64,000 nucleotides of DNA, from assembly GCA_029210815.1 (NCBI GenBank), contig JARGGB010000004.1, positions 1-64,000 on the forward strand, read 5' to 3'. A program made the translations under genes and the position numbers. This document shows, one piece after another, positions 38,180 through 48,141 of this stretch. The notes under the pieces are model-generated. The model saw only the letters and a program-made list of their open reading frames with translations, searched no databases and was not told the origin of the DNA. The DNA comes from Candidatus Brevefilum sp. (GTDB taxonomy: Bacteria; Chloroflexota; Anaerolineae; Anaerolineales; Anaerolineaceae). How positions within the stretch are numbered: position 1 is the first letter of the stretch; each line of letters opens with the position of its first letter.

Positions 38180-39265
38180 TCAATCGTTTTCAGGTTTTGC
38201 AAATATCATTCGACCGGCAGCAGTTTGCAAGACTTTGGTCACCGTAATATCGATGGCTTTTCCTATGTACTTATGCCCGTCCTCAACGACAACCATTGTG
38301 CCGTCTTCCATATAACCGACTCCCTGGCCATATTCTTTGCCTTCCTGGATGATTTTCATTTCCAGGGTTTCGCCAGGCAGCAGGATTGCTTTAACAGCGT
38401 TGGCTAATTCATTGATATTAAGCACGGTGACGCCTTGCAGTTCGGCGACCCGGTTGAGGTTGTAATCGTTGGTCAGGATCGGGCAGCTTAACTGCCTTGC
38501 CAGCACTACCAGCCGTTCGTCAACTTCACGGACGCCTTCGACATCGATATCAGTGATGGTGACGGGGACGGCGGTCTCTTTTTGCAGTTCCGCCAGCACT
38601 TCCATCCCGCGTCTGCCCCGCTGCCGACGGAGGTTATCCGCAGAATCGCTGACATATTGCAGTTCATTGAGAACAAATCGGGGGATCAATAATCGCCCAG
38701 GAATGAAACCCGTTTTAGCGATATCGGCAATGCGTCCGTCAATAATTGCGCTGGTGTCGACCAGGATTCTTCGGGTGTCTTGCAGGCCTGTCGTGTCAGT
38801 CTTATCATCTGCGTCCGAACCGCCTTCTGAGAAAGAACGAAATACTTTCTGCAAGTCCTTTTCTCGGGAGACAAAGAGCACAATACCCAGGTAACCAAAT
38901 AATAATACAGCGATAAACGGTATGATGCTGCCAAAGGGCGAAGGCAGTAATGAGATTGGATAAGCCAGGAGTGCAGCAGTGATCAAGCCAAAGATCAGCC
39001 CAATTAAACCATAAAAGAGCGAATGAGCTGATAATTTGCTCAATTGCTTTCGAATAGTATTGACAGGTTTAATGGAAATCCATGGTGCAATAAGAAAACC
39101 GATAATCCCCATCACAGCAGCTGTGATAATTTGATAAATGATCGTGGAAAGGGGGTTTGCTTTCCAAATTTCGTTGATTAATGAGCTTAGGGGTTCCCCT
39201 AAAAATGTGCCTGCAAAAACAAAAAGAATTAACCCGATAATTCGGGCGATAAGTTCAATAGACAT
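38180..39265 (-). CDS. PIN/TRAM domain membrane protein (YacL-like)
   Basis: Four TM helices, ILVDTSAIIDGRIADIAKTGFIPGRLLIPRFVLNELQ PIN, TRAM GQGVGYMEDGTMVVVEDGHKYIGKAIDITVTKVLQTAAGRMIFAK. Confidence 0.94.
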   Translation of the reverse strand: MSIELIARIIGLILFVFAGTFLGEPLSSLINEIWKANPLSTIIYQIITAAVMGIIGFLIAPWISIKPVNTIRKQLSKLSAHSLFYGLIGLIFGLITAALLAYPISLLPSPFGSIIPFIAVLLFGYLGIVLFVSREKDLQKVFRSFSEGGSDADDKTDTTGLQDTRRILVDTSAIIDGRIADIAKTGFIPGRLLIPRFVLNELQYVSDSADNLRRQRGRRGMEVLAELQKETAVPVTITDIDVEGVREVDERLVVLARQLSCPILTNDYNLNRVAELQGVTVLNINELANAVKAILLPGETLEMKIIQEGKEYGQGVGYMEDGTMVVVEDGHKYIGKAIDITVTKVLQTAAGRMIFAKPEND

Positions 39266-39513
39266 TATAAATGACTCCTTTTAAGGTGCAAAATAAAATG
39301 ATAAATCCTTATAAAATAATAGCACGGCAGCTATGATAAGTCAATTTTTTGATGTGGGGGAAAATAGTAAATCAGGATAAATGGAAAGCGGAAATTGATA
39401 AAATTAATGTGATTTGTGATTGGTAATCAGGCATATATGCAATGTTTAAGAGCTTGTATTAAAAACTAAGCAAACTCAATTTTCTTGATATATTTATAAG
39501 ATAAAGAAATTGA

Positions 39514-39543
39514 GCTCCGATCCTTTATTATTAGATCGGGGCT
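39514..39543. terminator. Intrinsic terminator
   Basis: GCTCCGATC...GATCGGGGC-TTGTTTTT hairpin. Confidence 0.65.
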
Positions 39544-39567
39544 TGTTTTTGATTATAACGGATCAGC

Positions 39568-39861
39568 TCATGCTGGGGGAGGTGTGTTAGCTGTCGGCTT
39601 TTTCCCGGCTGGTTTGATAGGCGTTTGAATTGGGGTGCCAGCGTCCGGGTTGAGCATCAGGCTCAATTGGGCTAAAGCCTGTGTGTCATAATTGCGGTGA
39701 CCGCAAAGATCGCAAATCCAGGCTGGGAAATTCGGGACTGTGATCAGGTCATCCCCAAGCCAGGTCATTAGTGTGGCAGTTTTCAGCCTTTTTCTCCCGC
39801 CCTGGCATTGCATACACGGCTGGATTGTTGGGGGTTCGGTCGATGAAATATTTTCAGTCAT
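39568..39861 (-). CDS. YgiT-type zinc finger protein
   Basis: CMQC...FPAWICDLCGHRNYDTQALAQL; two CxxC pairs. Confidence 0.8.
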   Translation of the reverse strand: MTENISSTEPPTIQPCMQCQGGRKRLKTATLMTWLGDDLITVPNFPAWICDLCGHRNYDTQALAQLSLMLNPDAGTPIQTPIKPAGKKPTANTPPPA

Positions 39862-39929
39862 ATTGTTTTCGAGATTTATTGTACAGCCTTTTTTAAATAT
39901 TTCAAGCTTAATTTTATCACTATTAATGC

Positions 39930-40538
39930 TTAATTCTGCACAGCCTGAACAATGTCCCGACCGTTTAATAGACCTGCTTCCTGTAAAGGCCAGTAAATTA
40001 ATAAAGCCCGACCAACGACATCCTCATTTGGGACAAATCCCCACATGTGGGAATCGCTGGAATTATTACGATTATCGCCAAGAACAAAAAGCTGGCCAGG
40101 GGGAACATCCCACTCACCGCTGTATCTTGGGGGATCGGCGATATAAGGTTCGTAAAGCGGTTGGTCGTTGACATAGACAACACCATCCCCAATTTTCACA
40201 TGATCACCGGGCAGTCCAACAACACGTTTGATGTAATCTAAATCGCTGGCGCCTGGTGCATGGAATACAATGATATCTCCAATAGAAGGTTCGCCAATTT
40301 TATAGGCCACACGGTTAACCAGGAGAAACTCGCCAGGCTGCAGGGTTGGTTTCATACTGATATTCTCAACGCGAACCCGTGCTGATAGGGCGTTTATCAC
40401 CAGGAACAGGATCAACGCAAGCAGGATCGTTTCAACAGTATCAACGACAAAGCCAAAACAGCTTGATCGTTTAGATTTTTTGTTATTTATCGGCTGGGTA
40501 TTTTCGATGTCTTGTTCTGTTTGGTATCTGTCTAACAT
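39930..40538 (-). CDS. lepB: Signal peptidase I
   Basis: VENISMKPTLQPGEFLLVNRVAY, DYIKRVVGLPGDHV, LFVLGDNRNNSSDSHMWGFV. Confidence 0.96.
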   Translation of the reverse strand: MLDRYQTEQDIENTQPINNKKSKRSSCFGFVVDTVETILLALILFLVINALSARVRVENISMKPTLQPGEFLLVNRVAYKIGEPSIGDIIVFHAPGASDLDYIKRVVGLPGDHVKIGDGVVYVNDQPLYEPYIADPPRYSGEWDVPPGQLFVLGDNRNNSSDSHMWGFVPNEDVVGRALLIYWPLQEAGLLNGRDIVQAVQN

Positions 40539-40623
40539 TATTATCCGCTCATGAGAAATTTTGAGTTAAAAACCATCCTGGTATGACTTAATCATTATAA
40601 TCCAGCCCCATTAATAGTAAAGC

Positions 40624-41994
40624 CTAATCTCGACGCTTTTTCAGTACCAATCGAACAGGTGTCCCAACAAAGGGGTAATCCTTGCGAATTTGATTTTCAA
40701 GGTAACGCAGATAAGTAAAATGAGCCAGCGCCGGGTCGTTTACATAGAGCATAAACGTGGGAGGATCGCTTCGAACCTGGGTCCCGTAGTAGATTCTTAA
40801 GGCTTTTCCTGTTTTCGAGGGTGCCGGATGCATGTCTTGTGCGCGCTGAATAATTTTATTGATTTGAGAGGTCGTCAGACGAACCAGTCTTTCTTCCTGA
40901 ACCTGCAAAGCAAGGGGAAGGACTTGGTCAACGCGCTTCCCAGTTAGAGCTGAGATGAAGATCATTGGAACGTAATCCATGAAATTAAGTTCCTGGCGGA
41001 TATGGCTGGTGTAATCGTTGATGGTGTAGGTGTCTTTCTCAACAAGGTCCCACTTGTTGACTGCAACAACGGCACTTTTCCAGGCATCTTTGATGTAACC
41101 AGCAATGTGGGTGTCCTGAACAGTAATGCTGGTGGTTGCATCGATGACCAGGATAGCAACATCAGCTCGTTCAATCGCCTTCATACTGCGGACAACGCTG
41201 AATTTTTCAACACCCGGAGAAACTTTACCGCGACGGCGGATGCCAGCTGTATCGATCAATGTCACGGGGATATCATTATAAACAAGTGTTGTGTCAACCG
41301 CGTCCCGGGTTGTGCCCGGTATGTCGCTGACAATGGAGCGTTCTTGTCCCACAATTTTATTGAGCAAACTGGACTTGCCGACATTTGGCTTCCCAACGAT
41401 GGCAATTTTTGCGGAATTATCCTCTTCCATGTTCTCATCGATAGCTTCGATGTGTTTGACGACTTCATCGAGCAGGTCGCCGGTGCCGGTGCCGTGGAGT
41501 GCTGATACAGCAAAAGGTTCGCCCATGCCAAGCTCATAGAATTCTGCTACCACCTGTCGAATTTTTGAACTTTCTGCTTTGTTGACGACAAGGACAATGG
41601 GGGGCTTGAATTGACCGTCCACCATCTTTTGCATTTTTCGTAATATCTCGGCAATTTCGTGGTCTGCAGGGGTGACACCTGTTTGGCCGTCAACGATAAA
41701 CAAGATCAGATCGGATTCTTGAATTGCCAATTCTGCCTGTTCACGAATTTGATTGATGAAATCATGTGAACCAATGGACAACGGTTCTTGCCCTTTTGTT
41801 TTGGTAGGGTCAATGCCGCCGGTATCCATGACATAGAAGAAATAACCGCTCCAGTCCGCTTCAGCCAAAAGGCGGTCACGGGTAGTGCCGGGAATCTCAT
41901 CAACAATCGCCAAACGTTCACCCGTCAGGCGGTTGAAGAGGGTGCTTTTTCCAACATTAGGTCTGCCCACAAGGGCAATTACAGGTTTAGCCAT
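40624..41994 (-). CDS. der: Ribosome-associated GTPase Der (EngA)
   Basis: Tandem G domains GRPNVGKSTLFNRL and GKPNVGKSSLLNKI; KH-like C-terminus. Confidence 0.98.
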   Translation of the reverse strand: MAKPVIALVGRPNVGKSTLFNRLTGERLAIVDEIPGTTRDRLLAEADWSGYFFYVMDTGGIDPTKTKGQEPLSIGSHDFINQIREQAELAIQESDLILFIVDGQTGVTPADHEIAEILRKMQKMVDGQFKPPIVLVVNKAESSKIRQVVAEFYELGMGEPFAVSALHGTGTGDLLDEVVKHIEAIDENMEEDNSAKIAIVGKPNVGKSSLLNKIVGQERSIVSDIPGTTRDAVDTTLVYNDIPVTLIDTAGIRRRGKVSPGVEKFSVVRSMKAIERADVAILVIDATTSITVQDTHIAGYIKDAWKSAVVAVNKWDLVEKDTYTINDYTSHIRQELNFMDYVPMIFISALTGKRVDQVLPLALQVQEERLVRLTTSQINKIIQRAQDMHPAPSKTGKALRIYYGTQVRSDPPTFMLYVNDPALAHFTYLRYLENQIRKDYPFVGTPVRLVLKKRRD

Positions 41995-42332
41995 AGGAAG
42001 TGATTATACCCGATAGAAAAGGTATTAATCTGCTATCTAGTAAAAGCAAGGTTTTCAAAAGAAAAACACACAAGAAGAAAAATGCTTGCTGAATTTTGCA
42101 ATAAAAAAACAAATAACCCCTTCCCTTCAGGGAGGGGACAGGGGGTAGGTTGATCCTTAATTTATTGCAAGCCATGATGAACGCAGAAATAATTCGCATT
42201 CCTGTGCTTTTCCATTTCCTTCATTCCTTCACTGAGCGGAGTGACTTTTAAAAAGAAGATCCTGAAAAATGATATTTCCAGGATCATATTAGACAATGGA
42301 ACCAAACTTGAAACCTTGAGGTTTACGGGATT

Positions 42333-43556
42333 TTAGTTAGATATGGTTACCTCGATGGTATTTGGCAGGATGGCATCGACGTTAATATCGCCATTTTCTA
42401 ACTGGATTTCGGGTGCCAGGGTATAGGTACCGGGATCTCTATCTTCGAGATTGATAACGACAACCAGGTTTTCCAAACTGAGGTTATCAAGCACGTCAAT
42501 TGGTCCTGAAAGGAAGACGTCGACATTTTCCGGCGAAACCGTCGCATTTAAACCAGTCGCCAATCCCTCAATTTGCACCGGGATATTGGTAAAGCTGATA
42601 CTGCTTTCGATAGGATCGATCCCAATCCGTACGGTGATATTTTGGCTGCCGACCACGTTGATCCCCTCAGGCAGGTTCAGGGAAACCCGGATTTCCATAT
42701 CCTGATTAGCCCCATTGAGATTGATGGGTGTTGTTTCAACGAACCCGGGGATGCTTTCCACGAGTTGGGGATTTGAAGAATAAATGGTGACTGTTGGTGG
42801 GTCGGAGAATATGTTTGTCAACCTGTAGCCGGATTCGATTTGTCCGCTGGTGACGATCTTCACCACGACAGTACGATAGCCGCCGCGCTGTGTGACCGGG
42901 ATGTTTACCTGTACGCTGCTGGGCGTCATGCTGAGACCTTCAATTTGATTCCCCTGGGCATCGAGTGCAACCAGGTCAACCGTGCGCTGGATATCCTCTG
43001 AGACATCCACAATGCTAACCTCGGTTATGACCTTATTTATGGAACTGACAACTGATTCTGGCCCGGATAATATGACGGTATCCTGGGCTAATTCTGGTGT
43101 TTCTACATCAAAACCAATGGCTGGATTGCCAAGCATATTCACCTGGATTGGGAATTGTTTGGTAATGATTGAATCGAGTTTAACAAACACAGTTCCAGGG
43201 TTCATCCGAACCACCTCAGTGGGCGAAACGCTGATATTGACCTGGGGTGTCAGGGTATGGACACCGGCTTCAAGGCCGGAGAGATCCAGCGTTACATCGA
43301 TCATGTTGCGGTCATTTTGTAACTGCGTGAATACCGATGAAGGGGCACGAATGGTCAGGTTGACCTGCTGTGAAATTTCGTTGACAATGGTCAGGGATGG
43401 GTCCAACCCGATAACCTCAATTTCTATGGGTTGCGGATATGTCTGTGTGACTGTTGGATCTGCCTGGGTAACGGCAAAAATCCACACGCCCACCGCAAAT
43501 ACGAGGGCTGTGAGTAATGTGGGCAGATTGCTGATGAGCTTTCTTGTTTGCTTCAT
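42333..43556 (-). CDS. cdaR: YbbR-domain protein (CdaR-like)
   Basis: N-terminal TM plus repeated YbbR domains; overlaps the upstream diadenylate cyclase gene. Confidence 0.88.
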   Translation of the reverse strand: MKQTRKLISNLPTLLTALVFAVGVWIFAVTQADPTVTQTYPQPIEIEVIGLDPSLTIVNEISQQVNLTIRAPSSVFTQLQNDRNMIDVTLDLSGLEAGVHTLTPQVNISVSPTEVVRMNPGTVFVKLDSIITKQFPIQVNMLGNPAIGFDVETPELAQDTVILSGPESVVSSINKVITEVSIVDVSEDIQRTVDLVALDAQGNQIEGLSMTPSSVQVNIPVTQRGGYRTVVVKIVTSGQIESGYRLTNIFSDPPTVTIYSSNPQLVESIPGFVETTPINLNGANQDMEIRVSLNLPEGINVVGSQNITVRIGIDPIESSISFTNIPVQIEGLATGLNATVSPENVDVFLSGPIDVLDNLSLENLVVVINLEDRDPGTYTLAPEIQLENGDINVDAILPNTIEVTISN

Positions 43557-44449
43557 GGCTGCCCCCCATGTTTTTCTTTTGGCTCTTTGACGTTGATGAG
43601 AGCTAATAGACGAGCCCATAAGCTCTTTCCAGCTTCAAACTCTGTTGGCTGGAAGAAGGCATGCAGTGTGTTTTGTAATCTTTCCATATTCAAACGCCGG
43701 ATCATTTTTCCATTATGAGCAATTGAGATGCTGCCTGTCTCCTCTGAAACGACCACAGCAATGGCGTCACTGACTTCTGAAATTCCCAGGGCAGCGCGGT
43801 GACGCAAGCCCATTGTCCGCTCAGGTGAGCGATTTAAGACGCCGCTGGCTGAGAGGGGCATAACGCAGGACGCTGCCAGAACTTCGTTGTTTACAATAAT
43901 AACTGCACCGTCATGTAAAGGTGTATTTGGATAAAAGATTTGTAGTAATAATTCGGGTGTGACAACGGCATGCATTGGAACGCCCGTCTCGGCATATTCA
44001 ACCAGACCCTGCATGCGCTGGATCACAATTAAAGCACCATGATGGCGTTCAGAAAGCCGTCCGGACGCTTGAATGACGGCGTTTAGAGTCTCTTTGAATT
44101 GTTCCTCAGATATCATTCTTGACCTTGCAAGAAAGCTCACATTGCCAGCCCTGCCAACACGCTCAAGTGCACGCCGAATTTCTGGGGCGAAAATGACAGG
44201 GATTGCAAAAACAAGGGCAGGTAAAACAGCGCTGATTAACCAGGAGAAAGCGGGAAGATCAACAAGGCTGGTAAACAACACCAGGAGGATGATAATAAAG
44301 AATACTCCGCGTAAGAGGACAATGGCTTCTGTATCCCGAAGCAATAGCAAGAGAATGTAGAAGACCGCTGTTACCAGGACAATGTCCAGAAGGTCGGTCC
44401 ATCGAAATCGCTGGATTAAGAAGGAGATGTCGTTTAGAATTTGTGTCAT
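43553..44449 (-). CDS. cdaA: Diadenylate cyclase (DisA_N domain, CdaA-type)
   Basis: Three TM helices; PLHDGAVIIVNNEVLAASCVMPLS and LGLRHRAALGISEVSDAIAVVVSEETGSIS-type motifs (MGLRHRAALGISE). Confidence 0.96.
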   Translation of the reverse strand: MTQILNDISFLIQRFRWTDLLDIVLVTAVFYILLLLLRDTEAIVLLRGVFFIIILLVLFTSLVDLPAFSWLISAVLPALVFAIPVIFAPEIRRALERVGRAGNVSFLARSRMISEEQFKETLNAVIQASGRLSERHHGALIVIQRMQGLVEYAETGVPMHAVVTPELLLQIFYPNTPLHDGAVIIVNNEVLAASCVMPLSASGVLNRSPERTMGLRHRAALGISEVSDAIAVVVSEETGSISIAHNGKMIRRLNMERLQNTLHAFFQPTEFEAGKSLWARLLALINVKEPKEKHGGQP

Positions 44450-44471
44450 ACTTTTTCCGCTTTAAGGTTTC

Positions 44472-45572
44472 TCACTTATCAATAATTTCAACAGGTTCTT
44501 TTAAGAATTTTATCCAGATCTTTTCATCAGCATTAATCTTTGATGCTGCCTCCTGCCATGCAGGATAAGGCAATTCGTCAGGCCTTAATTTTCTAAATCC
44601 AATTTTAGCAGGAAATAAGGAATTTTTTAGTGCTTTGTCTATTGTAATAAGAATTACTTCGCATTCCTGCTGTTCAATTTGATAATTAAAGGCATCAAGA
44701 ATTGCTTTTTCCGAGAGCCTTTGCTGATCATTTGCAACCCAACAGTCAAAAGCTGCAGAAAAATTCCAGTTATCCCACAAAAGGAGACCTTTTAGTCGAT
44801 CTTCCTTTAGAGCAGGCAGAACAATTCTTGAGCCCAAGGTCGCATACCAATCTGACGGCGCTTTCTCTGCATGAGATTGCCATAATATTTCGGCATCCTC
44901 TTGTGGAAAAGCACTCACATCCGGGAAATACCAATCACCAGATCTGAAAGGCATGGATTTATTTTGGCTATCAAATCCAATCATTGTGTTCGCAAGCCCG
45001 TCCTGGATTTGCTGCCATGTTTGTTTGAAACTGCCTTCAGTATTTATAACAATATCTGCTCGATTTAGTTTCTCGGACTGCGGGGGCTGCGCCTGAATTC
45101 TGTCTTTAGCATCATTTTCGCTCAGATTCCTGGTCCGCAGGAGACGGTCCATTTGATTTGAAACAGAAGCATGACTGACCCAAAGCACATCACAAATTTC
45201 AATCAGATCAGATTCGAGAAGTTTAATAGCTTCAATGACCACAAAGAACCGAGAAGCCTCTTTAATGCGCGTTTTGATTGATTTTGTGACTTCGGGATGG
45301 ACAATCTGTTCGAGCTTTTCAAGTTGTCTGGGGTCTGAAAATACAAGTTTTCCTAATTTCTTTCTTGAGATTTTGCCGTTTTTTGTTAATATGCTGTCTC
45401 CGAAAGCTTCAATAACGGGTTGATAAGCAGGTGCGCCAGGATAAAGCATGCGATTGGCAACAACATCCGCATCGATTTCAAGCCCGCCAGAATTTGCCAG
45501 CATTTGTCCCACCACACTTTTACCGGTGGCAATATTTCCTGTCAAACCGATGATTTTTGGTAAATTCGTCAT
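44472..45572 (-). CDS. coaE: Dephospho-CoA kinase with about 165-aa C-terminal extension
   Basis: IGLTGNIATGKSVVGQML P-loop, EIDADVVANRMLYPG, HPEV; extension from about MIGFDSQNKSMPF looks GNAT-like. Confidence 0.88.
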   Translation of the reverse strand: MTNLPKIIGLTGNIATGKSVVGQMLANSGGLEIDADVVANRMLYPGAPAYQPVIEAFGDSILTKNGKISRKKLGKLVFSDPRQLEKLEQIVHPEVTKSIKTRIKEASRFFVVIEAIKLLESDLIEICDVLWVSHASVSNQMDRLLRTRNLSENDAKDRIQAQPPQSEKLNRADIVINTEGSFKQTWQQIQDGLANTMIGFDSQNKSMPFRSGDWYFPDVSAFPQEDAEILWQSHAEKAPSDWYATLGSRIVLPALKEDRLKGLLLWDNWNFSAAFDCWVANDQQRLSEKAILDAFNYQIEQQECEVILITIDKALKNSLFPAKIGFRKLRPDELPYPAWQEAASKINADEKIWIKFLKEPVEIIDK

Positions 45573-45642
45573 TTATTTTTAATCTCTCTGTGAAGTATAC
45601 CCCAATTCACCTTCTGGTTTCCCGGGGTGCTATAATTTGAAT

Positions 45643-47085
45643 ATGTTCTTGGATGATCTAAAATTTGCAGCAATTGAAAAATGCGGGTTGAAGTCTGACA
45701 GGCTGATTCTGGTAGGCGTTTCTGGTGGGGCTGACAGCCTGGCTTTGATGTTTGGGTTGGAGATTCTGGGTTTTCAACTTAAGATTGCACATCTTGATCA
45801 CAGTCTGCGTGAAGCATCCAATGAGGATGCGGATTACATTGAAAATTTAGCTGCTTCCCGGGGATTGGCATTTGTTCGCAAACGTGTGGATGTGGGGAAG
45901 GCGGCTGAGGTGCAGGGTCAGTCCATCGAGGAGGCTGCCCGGCATATACGTTATAAGTTTCTATTTGAAGAAGCGAGGACAATTGGTGCACAGGCTGTCG
46001 CAGTCGGGCATCATGCAGATGACCAGGTAGAAACGGTCCTGATGCATTTTCTGAGGGGGTCAGCCCTGCCGGGTCTGACAGGCATGGCTTATAAAAATAT
46101 CATTCCCTTGTGGGATCCCAGCATTCCCCTCGTCCGCCCGCTGCTTGGGATATGGCGAGCCGAGATTGAAGCCTTCCTTATTGAATTGGGCGTTGAGGCA
46201 CGGGTTGATCATACCAACCAGGATGTGACCTATTTTCGAAACAGGCTGCGCCATGAATTGATCCCTGAGCTGGAAGCATACAATCCCCAAATTAGAGCGC
46301 TTATTTGGAGAATGTCAGATGTTCTGAGAGAAGAAGACCGGTTATTAGATGAACAAACGCAAACTGCCTGGAAAGTTTGCCTGGTAATGCAAAATCACAA
46401 CCGAATCATCCTTAATATTGCCAGGCTGATCATGCAGCCGCCAGCGCTTCAGCGTCGGTTGTTAAGATTTGCTGTTTCCTTACTTCGCCCGGATTTACGG
46501 GATGTCGGTTATGATGCCATTGAAAGAGGACTGGCTTTTGCGAATGATCCTTCACAAAATGGCGAAATAGATTATGTTGCCCGGTTGAATCTGGCGAAAA
46601 TTGATGATACTTTGATTGTCAAAACCTGGGGGAGTGATTTGCCAGACTGGGATTTGCCCTTGCTGCGGAGTGTGGATTTAGAGCTGACTGTAAATCTTCA
46701 AACGACCGCAGCTTTAAGGCATGGATGGTCACTGCAAGCAAGGCTGATCAGCGAAGTCAAACCTGGTGACCTTGATAAGGCAAACTCCCTGGATCCAAAT
46801 GAAGCCTGGCTTGATTTTGACCTTGTAGAAATGCCTTTGATGGTGCGTGGACGCCAACCTGGAGACCGGTGGCAGCCGTTGGGAATGCCTGATCACACCC
46901 AAAAACTCAAGGATTTTTTCATTAATGAAAAGATCCCGGAACATGTTCGGGATCTTTGGCCGTTGGTGTATTCGGGGGATGAAATTGCCTGGGTGGCGGG
47001 CTTAAGGCCTTCTGAAGCTTTCAAGATCACGTCAAGTACACAAAAAATTTTATACCTGAAGCTTATTCGAAAGATCGCTCAGTAA
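45643..47085 (+). CDS. tilS: tRNA(Ile)-lysidine synthase
   Basis: GVSGGADSLALMF PP-loop, HLDHSLR, GHHADDQVETVLMHFLRGS; C-terminal VRGRQPGDRWQPLGM...KLKDFFINEKIP. Confidence 0.96.
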   Translation: MFLDDLKFAAIEKCGLKSDRLILVGVSGGADSLALMFGLEILGFQLKIAHLDHSLREASNEDADYIENLAASRGLAFVRKRVDVGKAAEVQGQSIEEAARHIRYKFLFEEARTIGAQAVAVGHHADDQVETVLMHFLRGSALPGLTGMAYKNIIPLWDPSIPLVRPLLGIWRAEIEAFLIELGVEARVDHTNQDVTYFRNRLRHELIPELEAYNPQIRALIWRMSDVLREEDRLLDEQTQTAWKVCLVMQNHNRIILNIARLIMQPPALQRRLLRFAVSLLRPDLRDVGYDAIERGLAFANDPSQNGEIDYVARLNLAKIDDTLIVKTWGSDLPDWDLPLLRSVDLELTVNLQTTAALRHGWSLQARLISEVKPGDLDKANSLDPNEAWLDFDLVEMPLMVRGRQPGDRWQPLGMPDHTQKLKDFFINEKIPEHVRDLWPLVYSGDEIAWVAGLRPSEAFKITSSTQKILYLKLIRKIAQ

Positions 47086-47124
47086 TAAACCCTGATAAAG
47101 CCTTATAAAAATTTAAACGCTGGT

Positions 47125-48066
47125 TTAAGCTTCACCAGGTTCTTCGGCAAGGTTAAAGCCCTGCTGCATGGCCAATTTCCGCAATTTTTGGCGTATTTCA
47201 CGAAATTGGATTTTTGAAACACCCAATTTTTGCCTGATCTTATCGGGCTCCACTCCCTCAATCAAGTCCTGTAAAACGCTGGTCCATCGACACATGTCAA
47301 ATGAAATGCGTTTTTCAAGACCGGCAGCTTCTGTGATGTCTTCTAAAATGTATTCCAGGCGTCGTGGGGTCCATGGGAAAAGGCGTTCTTCCGGTTCGTA
47401 TTGATTCACATATTCGTTAAAAGATTCAACCCAATCCTTTGTAAGGGGAATTTTTCTTTCCTTGTAGCGATAGCGGGGGTTGGTATAACGAATAAAAACG
47501 AAGGCTTTTTCAGGTTCTTCAAGGGATAGATGTTTCAGGGCAATACTCTGGCATTCGCCTTTTTTGACGGCTGTTTCAAGCAGTAATTTAATTAAAGTAT
47601 ATGGACGAGCATCAGGCTGTTCTGCATACCGAATCTCCCTGGCAGTTGCTAAGGCTTTTTCGATTTCTTCCGGCGACAGAATATCAGGCAGAGGGCTGGT
47701 TACTGAGCGTTGGACAAGTTTGTCTGCGGGGTCAACCAGTAAGACTGCGCTGTTTTGCAGCCAGCGGAAGAAGCTTTTTAGCGATGTGATACGTCGTGAA
47801 AGGCTTTTGGGGCTGCAGGGTATACCGCGATCATTTTCGAGCCAGTCCGTAAAGTTTTCGAGGTCCTTGAGAGAAATTTCTCCCAGGGTTTGGTCTGGCG
47901 GCAGAAAATCGTCGAGTAAATTAAGGTCAGCAATGAATGCTTTAACGGTGTGCGGCGATCGTCCCTGGTCATTTAAATAAAACCTCCAGGCCTGGATAGC
48001 AGGCTGGAGGAGGGCGTTCTCGGTTAGATGTGCAGGCGTACCTTTTTCTGTCGTTTGATTGGTCAT
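47125..48066 (-). CDS. Tyrosine-recombinase-fold protein, catalytically degenerate
   Basis: SAM-like core-binding domain (AWRFYLNDQGRSPHTVKAFIADLNLLDDFL), catalytic-domain fold with lost RHRHY residues. Confidence 0.8.
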   Translation of the reverse strand: MTNQTTEKGTPAHLTENALLQPAIQAWRFYLNDQGRSPHTVKAFIADLNLLDDFLPPDQTLGEISLKDLENFTDWLENDRGIPCSPKSLSRRITSLKSFFRWLQNSAVLLVDPADKLVQRSVTSPLPDILSPEEIEKALATAREIRYAEQPDARPYTLIKLLLETAVKKGECQSIALKHLSLEEPEKAFVFIRYTNPRYRYKERKIPLTKDWVESFNEYVNQYEPEERLFPWTPRRLEYILEDITEAAGLEKRISFDMCRWTSVLQDLIEGVEPDKIRQKLGVSKIQFREIRQKLRKLAMQQGFNLAEEPGEA

Positions 48067-48141
48067 GACACCTCTTCGATTTATTCGTGTAGTCGTGAAT
48101 AATCTTAGTTTAAACCAAACGACAATTCTTGTCAATAAGCT

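Noticed and set aside
42982-43590. 202-aa + strand ORF
   Set aside because: Antisense to the YbbR-domain gene; no domain and Thr/Ser-rich shadow composition.
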